Source: CAYJLW01 sp964370965 (lineage in GTDB: Bacteria > Actinomycetota > Acidimicrobiia > UBA2766). From it: a stretch of DNA of 64,000 nt. The stretch is from NCBI GenBank assembly GCA_964370965.1, contig CAYJLW010000003.1:62001-126000 (forward strand), given 5' to 3'. The notes below the pieces were generated by a model, which saw only the letters and a list, made by a program, of their open reading frames with translations, was not told the DNA's origin and made no database searches. The translations under genes were made by a program, and so were the position numbers. Each line of letters starts with the position of its first letter. Within the stretch, counting starts at the first letter, position 1. This document shows positions 59,555 to 64,000 of the stretch, piece by piece.

Positions 59555-59848
59555 GTGGCGAAGAAAGCACTGGTCGAGAAGCAGAAGCGGCTGCAGCGGC
59601 GCATCGCGCTGGACTACAAGCCCGTGAAGGAACGCGCCGACGACCGCCAGGTGAGCGCGAAGCGCGCCGAGCGGGAGCTGCGCGAGGGCGGCTGGAAGCC
59701 CAAGGCGTTCAAGGTGCGCGGATACACACGCTGCCGCCGCTGCGGCCGGTCACGGGCCGTGTACCGCCGGTTCGGCCTCTGCCGCCTCTGCCTGCGCGAG
59801 ATGACCCATGCGGGCGAGGTTCCCGGTGTCACGAAGGCGTCCTGGTGA
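59555..59848 (+). CDS. rpsZ: 30S ribosomal protein S14, zinc type with an internal insertion
   Basis: S14 (97 residues). The C-terminal 48 residues are the zinc form, FKVRGYTRCRRCGRSRAVYR then RFGLCRLCLREMTHAGE, with Cys at 60, 63, 76 and 79. The N-terminal MAKKALVEKQKR is also that of the 61-residue zinc form. Between them lie about 36 extra residues (13-50), basic and probably helical (for example VKERADDRQVSAKRAERELR), reminiscent of the N-terminal half of the long zinc-free S14. GTG start at 59555. It looks like a natural intermediate or hybrid form. Position between L5 and S8 is standard. Confidence 0.95.
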   Translation: MAKKALVEKQKRLQRRIALDYKPVKERADDRQVSAKRAERELREGGWKPKAFKVRGYTRCRRCGRSRAVYRRFGLCRLCLREMTHAGEVPGVTKASW

Positions 59849-59857
59849 GGTGCGAGC

Positions 59858-60286
59858 ATGATCGTCACTGACCCCGTCTCCGACATGCTGACCCGGATCC
59901 GTAACGCCAACATGGTCCAGCGCGAGCAGGTGGCGATGCCTGCCTCGAAGCTCCGGGCGGCGATCGCCGACATCCTGAAGCGCGAGGGCTACATCGACGA
60001 CTTCCGCATCCGCGACCAGAGCGGCGAGGAGGCGCGCATGCGCCAGCTCGGCGGCCAGCGCATGCTGGAGATCGACCTGAAGTACGACGGCGATCGCAAG
60101 CCCGTCATCCGGGGTCTGAAGCGGGTCTCCAAGCCCGGGCTCCGCGTGTACTCCAAGGCCGCCAAGGTGCCGCGGGTCATGGGCGGTCTCGGAATCGCCA
60201 TCATCTCGTGCTCCTCGGGTGTCATGACCGACCGCGAAGCCCGCGACAAGAAGGTCGGCGGCGAAGTCCTCTGCTACGTGTGGTGA
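59858..60286 (+). CDS. rpsH: 30S ribosomal protein S8
   Basis: S8 (142 residues, about 10 longer than most because of a loop near ARMRQLGGQRMLEIDLKY). Starts with VTDPVSDMLTRIRNANMVQR and ends with VGGEVLCYVW. In E. coli S8 regulates the spc operon. Nine bases after rpsZ. Confidence 0.98.
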   Translation: MIVTDPVSDMLTRIRNANMVQREQVAMPASKLRAAIADILKREGYIDDFRIRDQSGEEARMRQLGGQRMLEIDLKYDGDRKPVIRGLKRVSKPGLRVYSKAAKVPRVMGGLGIAIISCSSGVMTDREARDKKVGGEVLCYVW

Positions 60287-60290
60287 AACG

Positions 60291-60827
60291 ATGAGCCGGA
60301 TCGGAAACAAGCCCATCTCGGTCCCGTCGAGCGTGGACGTCACGATCGACGGGAACCGTGTGTCCGTGAAGGGCCCCAAGGGCACCCTCGCGCGCGAGCT
60401 GCCCGAGCTCATCGTCGTCGCCCGGGACGGCGACGACGTCGTCGTCAGCCGTCCGAACGACCAGCCCAAGGTCCGTTCCTTGCACGGCCTCACGCGCTCC
60501 CTGGTGGCGAACATGGTCGCGGGCGTGACAGACGGCTTCGTCAAGGAGCTCGACATCGTCGGTGTCGGCTACCGGGCGGCGGCCAAGGGCCAGGGCATCG
60601 AGATCCAGGTCGGCTACAGCCACCCGGTCGAGGTGCAACCGCCCGACGGCATCACCTTCGAGGTTCCCCAGCCCACCCGGATCGTCGTCCGCGGCATCGA
60701 CAAGGAGCTCGTGGGACAGGTGGCCGCCGACATCCGCAAGATCCGCAAGCCCGAGCCCTACAAGGGCAAGGGCATCCGCTACGTGGACGAGTACGTCCGG
60801 CGCAAGGCCGGCAAGACCGGAGCCTGA
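60291..60827 (+). CDS. rplF: 50S ribosomal protein L6
   Basis: L6 (178 residues) near the factor-binding site, with two similar domains: MSRIGNKPISVPSSVDVTID and later FEVPQPTRIVVRGIDKELVG. The C-terminus has the expected EPYKGKGIRYVDEYVRRKAG. Confidence 0.98.
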   Translation: MSRIGNKPISVPSSVDVTIDGNRVSVKGPKGTLARELPELIVVARDGDDVVVSRPNDQPKVRSLHGLTRSLVANMVAGVTDGFVKELDIVGVGYRAAAKGQGIEIQVGYSHPVEVQPPDGITFEVPQPTRIVVRGIDKELVGQVAADIRKIRKPEPYKGKGIRYVDEYVRRKAGKTGA

Positions 60828-60832
60828 TCGAG

Positions 60833-61189
60833 ATGCCCGACACGTACCGCACTCACGCCCAGCGTCTCCGCCGCCACCGGCGCATCCGCAAGAAGATCCG
60901 GGGCACGTCCGAGCGCCCCCGCCTTGCCGTGTTCCGCTCCAACCGCCACATCTACGCCCAGGTCATCGACGACACCTCCGGGCGCACGCTGGCGGCGGCG
61001 GCCACCGTGGCGCCGGGGCTGCCTTCGGGGGCGAACGTCCGTACGGCCGCCGAAGTGGGTCGTGTGATCGCCGAGCGGGCCCGCTCGGCGGGGGTCACGA
61101 GCGTCGTCTTCGATCGCGGCGGGTATCTCTACCACGGCAAGGTGGCGTCCCTGGCGGACGCTGCCCGGGAAGCAGGATTGGAGTTCTGA
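60833..61189 (+). CDS. rplR: 50S ribosomal protein L18
   Basis: L18 (118 residues) carries 5S rRNA into the subunit together with L5. It shows the basic N-terminus HAQRLRRHRRIRKKIRGTSE then RPRLAVFRSNRHIYAQVIDD, and the end DAAREAGLEF. Overlaps rpsE by one base. Confidence 0.98.
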   Translation: MPDTYRTHAQRLRRHRRIRKKIRGTSERPRLAVFRSNRHIYAQVIDDTSGRTLAAAATVAPGLPSGANVRTAAEVGRVIAERARSAGVTSVVFDRGGYLYHGKVASLADAAREAGLEF

Positions 61190-61779
61190 TGGCGAACGGC
61201 AGAGACAGAGGTGGCCCGCGGGGCGACCGCGAGGACCGCAGTCCCTTCGAGGAGCGGGTCGTCAACGTCAACCGTGTGGCGAAGGTCGTCAAGGGCGGCC
61301 GGAGGTTCAGCTTCACGGCGCTTGTCGTCGTCGGCGACCGCGAGGGACGGGTCGGCGTCGGCTACGGCAAGGCGAAAGAGGTCCCGGTCGCCATCCAGAA
61401 GGCGATCGAGGAGGCGAAGCGCAGCTTCTACGCCATCCCGATGGCCGGTTCCACGATCGTGCACGCCGTTCTGGGCGAGGACGGTGCCGGCCGCGTCCTC
61501 CTCAAGCCGGCCGCTCCCGGTACCGGGGTGATCGCCGGCGGGGCGGTGCGGGCCATCCTCGAGTGCGCTGGGGTGAAGGACGTGCTCGCCAAGTCCCTCG
61601 GCTCCTCGAACCCGATCAACGTGGCGCACGCCACGATGGCTGGTCTTCGCGCCCTGCGCCGGCCCGAGGACGTCGCGGCCGCTCGCGGGCTCCCCGTGGA
61701 GCGCGTGACCCCGAAGAAGCTCCTCGAGGCGTACCAGGCGCGCAAGGTCGCCGCCTCGCTGCCCGCCATGGAGGACTGA
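61189..61779 (+). CDS. rpsE: 30S ribosomal protein S5
   Basis: S5 (196 residues) at the mRNA entry, important for accuracy. The double-stranded RNA-binding part has RVAKVVKGGRRFSFTALVVV (the loop changed in spectinomycin-resistant mutants is present and looks wild type), followed by VGYGKAKEVPVAIQKAIEEA. The first 20 residues are a charged Gly/Arg/Asp lead. Confidence 0.98.
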   Translation: MANGRDRGGPRGDREDRSPFEERVVNVNRVAKVVKGGRRFSFTALVVVGDREGRVGVGYGKAKEVPVAIQKAIEEAKRSFYAIPMAGSTIVHAVLGEDGAGRVLLKPAAPGTGVIAGGAVRAILECAGVKDVLAKSLGSSNPINVAHATMAGLRALRRPEDVAAARGLPVERVTPKKLLEAYQARKVAASLPAMED

Positions 61780-61781
61780 CG

Positions 61782-61964
61782 TTGTCCGGACGACTCCGCA
61801 TCACCCAGTTGCGCAGCCCCATCGGTTGCCCCCCGAAGCAGCGGGCGACCCTGCGCGCCCTCGGCCTGCGCCGCATCCGCCAGTCCGTGGTCAAGAACGA
61901 CCTGCCCGAGATCCGCGGCATGGTCCGCCGGGTCCGCCATCTCGTGTCCGTTGAGGAGTTCTGA
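61782..61964 (+). CDS. rpmD: 50S ribosomal protein L30
   Basis: L30 (60 residues, normal size). A TTG start at 61782 with GGAGG at 61770-61774 (in the last codons of rpsE). Conserved RLRITQLRSPIGCPPKQRAT then LRALGLRRIRQSVV. The stop overlaps rplO by one base. Confidence 0.96.
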   Translation: MSGRLRITQLRSPIGCPPKQRATLRALGLRRIRQSVVKNDLPEIRGMVRRVRHLVSVEEF

Positions 61965-62683
61965 TGGCCGACGAGGACACCAACAGCCCCGAGACCCCGG
62001 AGGAAGCTCCGGCCGAAGCCGAAGCCGAAGCCGAAGCGCCGGAAACGGCCGACGCGCCAGAGGAATCCGAAGCGGCGGCCGAGGGCGAAGATGCCGAGGA
62101 GCCCGCTGTCACCGTGGCCGACGAGGCCGACGAGGTCGAGGAAGGGCCGGAGGCCGTCGAGGCGACCGGGGAGCCGGAGGCGGAGGCCGGGGAAGAAGCT
62201 GAGGATGTGGAGGAAGCCGAGGAAGCCGAGGGGACGTCCCCGGTCATCAAGCTCCACGACCTCAAGCCGGCCCCGGGGTCCCGCAAGCGCAAGATCCGCG
62301 TCGGGCGTGGCGAAGGTGGCAGGCGGGGCAAGACGGCCGGGCGCGGCACCAAGGGCCAGAAGGCGCGCGGCAACACGAAGCCGGGTTTCGAGGGTGGCCA
62401 GATGCCCCTGCAGCGGCGCGTCCCGAAGCTGAAGGGGTTCAAGAACCCCTTCCGGGTCGAGTACAACGTCATCAACCTCGACGTCCTCGAGGGCTTCGAC
62501 GTCGGCACCGAGGTGTCCCCGGAGTTCCTGAAGGATCGCGGACTCGTCCACCACAAGGGGCTCGTGAAGATCCTCGGCGACGGAGAGATCACCAAGGCGC
62601 TCACGGTGAAGGCGAACGCGTTCTCACGCTCGGCGGCGGACAAGATCCGGGCCGCCGGCGGTACCACAGAGGTGGTCAAGTGA
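61964..62683 (+). CDS. rplO: 50S ribosomal protein L15 with a long acidic N-terminal extension
   Basis: The L15 core starts near residue 93 (VIKLHDLKPAPGSRKRKIRV, then GRGEGGRRGKTAGRGTKGQK) and ends normally with IRAAGGTTEVVK. Before it lie about 92 residues made almost wholly of Glu, Ala, Pro and Asp. The ATG at 61964 overlaps the rpmD stop, the usual coupling in this operon, and no internal start with a ribosome-binding site precedes the core, so the extension is probably translated. Total 239 residues against the usual 145-150. The stop codon lies inside a strong hairpin. Confidence 0.94.
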   Translation: MADEDTNSPETPEEAPAEAEAEAEAPETADAPEESEAAAEGEDAEEPAVTVADEADEVEEGPEAVEATGEPEAEAGEEAEDVEEAEEAEGTSPVIKLHDLKPAPGSRKRKIRVGRGEGGRRGKTAGRGTKGQKARGNTKPGFEGGQMPLQRRVPKLKGFKNPFRVEYNVINLDVLEGFDVGTEVSPEFLKDRGLVHHKGLVKILGDGEITKALTVKANAFSRSAADKIRAAGGTTEVVK

Positions 62684-62706
62684 GGGGGGAGCAGGCTCCC
62701 CCCTCA
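62681..62706 (+). terminator. Strong hairpin overlapping the rplO stop codon
   Basis: TGAGGGGGGAGC (62681-62692) is the exact reverse complement of 62695-62706, with two bases between. It includes the stop codon. There is no T-tract; it may be an attenuator or limit 3' decay. Confidence 0.55.
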
Positions 62707-62743
62707 GGCCCCCCTCCCCGACCGCGTGCCTCCGGCGGCTGTT

Positions 62744-62766
62744 CAGGGGCGGCGGAGCCGCCCCTG
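62744..62766 (+). terminator. Second GC hairpin before secY
   Basis: CAGGGGCGGC (62744-62753) pairs perfectly with GCCGCCCCTG (62757-62766) around GGA. Together with the first hairpin it fills the 203-base rplO-secY spacer, the only sizeable gap inside the spc cluster. Confidence 0.5.
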
Positions 62767-62886
62767 ACGCGCCATGTCGCCGTCCGCGGCAGCCCCCGCA
62801 AGGTCCGCTGCTATCGCGACGCCCCTGCGATTCCGGAACTTCTAGCCTTGGGCGCCGCTTGGGTCAGCGAGCCAGGAGCCGGGTAG

Positions 62887-64000
62887 GTGCTGAACCGTCT
62901 CGCCAACATGTTCCGGATCCCGGATCTCCGGGGGAAGATCCTGTTCACGATCGTCGTGATCGCCCTGTACCGCCTCGGGTCCCACATCCCCGTGCCCGGT
63001 GTCGACTTCAAGCAGCTGCAGGTCCTGCAGGAACAAGCCCAGGGCGGCATCCTCAGCCTCCTGAACCTCTTCTCCGGCGGCGCCCTCACGCGTGTGGCCG
63101 TGTTCGCGCTCGGGATCATGCCCAACATCACGGCCTCGATCATCATGCAGCTCCTGTCCGTGGTGATCCCCCGTCTCGAGCAGTGGCGCGACGAGGGCGA
63201 GATCGGCCAGAAGAAGATCACGCAGTGGACGCGCTACCTCACCCTCGTCCTCGCCATCGTGCAGTCCGCGGGCTTCGCCTACCTGTTCTCCCGGGGCCAG
63301 CTCGGATTCGGCGGTTCGGGGAACGAGAAGCTCCAGATCCTGGGCGCGAACCCGCCGGCGTGGCGTTTCGCGCTCGTCGTCCTCACACTCACCACGGGCA
63401 CCGTGCTCGTGATGTGGCTGGGCGAGCTCATCACCCAGCGGGGGATCGGCAACGGGATGTCGCTGCTCATCTTCGCCTCGGTCGTGTCGGGGCTGCCCTC
63501 TGAGGGGGCGGCCGTCCTGCGTGAGGGCGGGAGCACGAAGTTCGTCTTCATCCTCGCCATGGGTCTGGCGATGATCGTGGCGATCGTCTTCATCGAGTCA
63601 GGCCAGCGCCGCATACCCGTGCAGTTCGCGAAACGGGTCGTGGGCAGGCGCATGACGGCCGGCGGTTCCACGTACATCCCGCTCAAGGTGAACACCGGTG
63701 GTGTGATCCCGGTGATCTTCGCCAGCTCGATCCTCTACATCCCCACCCTCTTCGCCACCACGATCCCCTGGAAGGGGTTCCAGGAGTGGGTCAACAACAA
63801 CCTCGTGAACCAGACGAGCATGACCTACATCTTCGTCTACTTCACCCTCGTGATCGCCTTCTCGTACTTCTACAACATGATCCAGTTCGATCCGTACAAG
63901 AACGCTGACCTCCTCAAGAAACAGGGCGGCTACATCCCCGGCATCCGTCCCGGCAAACCCACCTCCGACTACTTCGCCCACGTCCTGAACCGGATCACGT
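62887..64000 (+). CDS. secY: Preprotein translocase subunit SecY (C-terminus cut by window end)
   Basis: The main channel subunit of the Sec translocase; 371 residues are visible and the frame is open at the right edge. The GTG at 62887 gives MLNRLANMFRIPDLRGKILF, the usual start. Signature segments: YRLGSHIPVPGVDFKQLQVL, ALGIMPNITASIIMQLLSVV (plug and TM2-3 region) and GELITQRGIGNGMSLLIFAS, followed by the cytoplasmic loop with AKRVVGRRMTAGGSTYIPLK. Its partner SecE is encoded at 6005. It exports the signal-peptide proteins of this window. Separated from rplO by two hairpins, it may be expressed at a lower level than the ribosomal genes. Confidence 0.97.
   Translation, partial: MLNRLANMFRIPDLRGKILFTIVVIALYRLGSHIPVPGVDFKQLQVLQEQAQGGILSLLNLFSGGALTRVAVFALGIMPNITASIIMQLLSVVIPRLEQWRDEGEIGQKKITQWTRYLTLVLAIVQSAGFAYLFSRGQLGFGGSGNEKLQILGANPPAWRFALVVLTLTTGTVLVMWLGELITQRGIGNGMSLLIFASVVSGLPSEGAAVLREGGSTKFVFILAMGLAMIVAIVFIESGQRRIPVQFAKRVVGRRMTAGGSTYIPLKVNTGGVIPVIFASSILYIPTLFATTIPWKGFQEWVNNNLVNQTSMTYIFVYFTLVIAFSYFYNMIQFDPYKNADLLKKQGGYIPGIRPGKPTSDYFAHVLNRIT

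Overview
The window is about 64 kb of very GC-rich DNA from a bacterium, most probably an uncultured member of the Actinomycetota. Supporting points are the short beta subunit (1142 aa, without the large proteobacterial inserts), a beta-prime subunit with an actinobacterial-type charged insert near its N-terminus, many GTG and TTG starts, zinc-type S14 and L24, and an ECF sigma/zinc anti-sigma pair. The class cannot be fixed from the sequence alone; an Acidimicrobiia-like deep lineage is a guess. Three runs of N (100, 100 and 10 bases) show that this is a scaffold, probably metagenomic, and all three lie in repetitive sequence.

Layout. 1-4.4 kb is an accessory segment on the minus strand: the N-terminal part of a secreted PD40-repeat protein, NhaA, an MFS transporter and an aldo/keto reductase. 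At 4.4-4.6 kb a 33-bp tandem repeat runs into an assembly gap. Then come tRNA-Met(CAT), an ECF sigma factor overlapping its anti-sigma factor, tRNA-Trp(CCA) and the housekeeping block secE-nusG-rplK-rplA. Normally rplJ-rplL would follow directly. Here about 17.7 kb intervenes (8.2-25.9 kb), holding a small HTH protein, an unknown protein with a PKD-like end, a LuxR-type ATPase regulator, a frameshifted PD40 gene and a giant secreted protein of about 3,775 residues. The giant protein has a PD40 array at each end, PKD and cadherin-like domains, and a very long amphipathic helical region.

From 25.7 kb come an L10 leader, rplJ, rplL, rpoB and rpoC. A second accessory island (34.7-45.9 kb) carries a chemoreceptor, an ATPase regulator with a C-terminal BTAD domain, and a 2007-residue secreted PKD protein. 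The str operon (rpsL-rpsG-fusA-tuf) follows, then a G/C-homopolymer stretch and a nucleotide-sugar dehydrogenase, and then the whole S10/spc cluster rpsJ to secY, with secY cut by the window edge. Most S10/spc genes overlap by 1 to 4 bases (TGATG/ATGA), so they are translationally coupled.

How it fits together. The housekeeping half encodes the transcription and translation core plus SecYE. Promoters ahead of rplJ, rpsL and rpsJ share the -10 hexamer TACACT. Several ribosomal proteins carry unusual extra segments: L29 about 160 residues, L15 about 90 at the N-terminus, L10 about 70, S3 about 60, and S14 a 36-residue insert. The accessory half is dominated by very large exported proteins paired with large ATP-binding regulators, dropped between conserved ribosomal operons. 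The most unusual items are the giant two-array protein, the 36-bp near-perfect palindrome before rplJ, the 2007-residue PKD protein and the extended ribosomal proteins.
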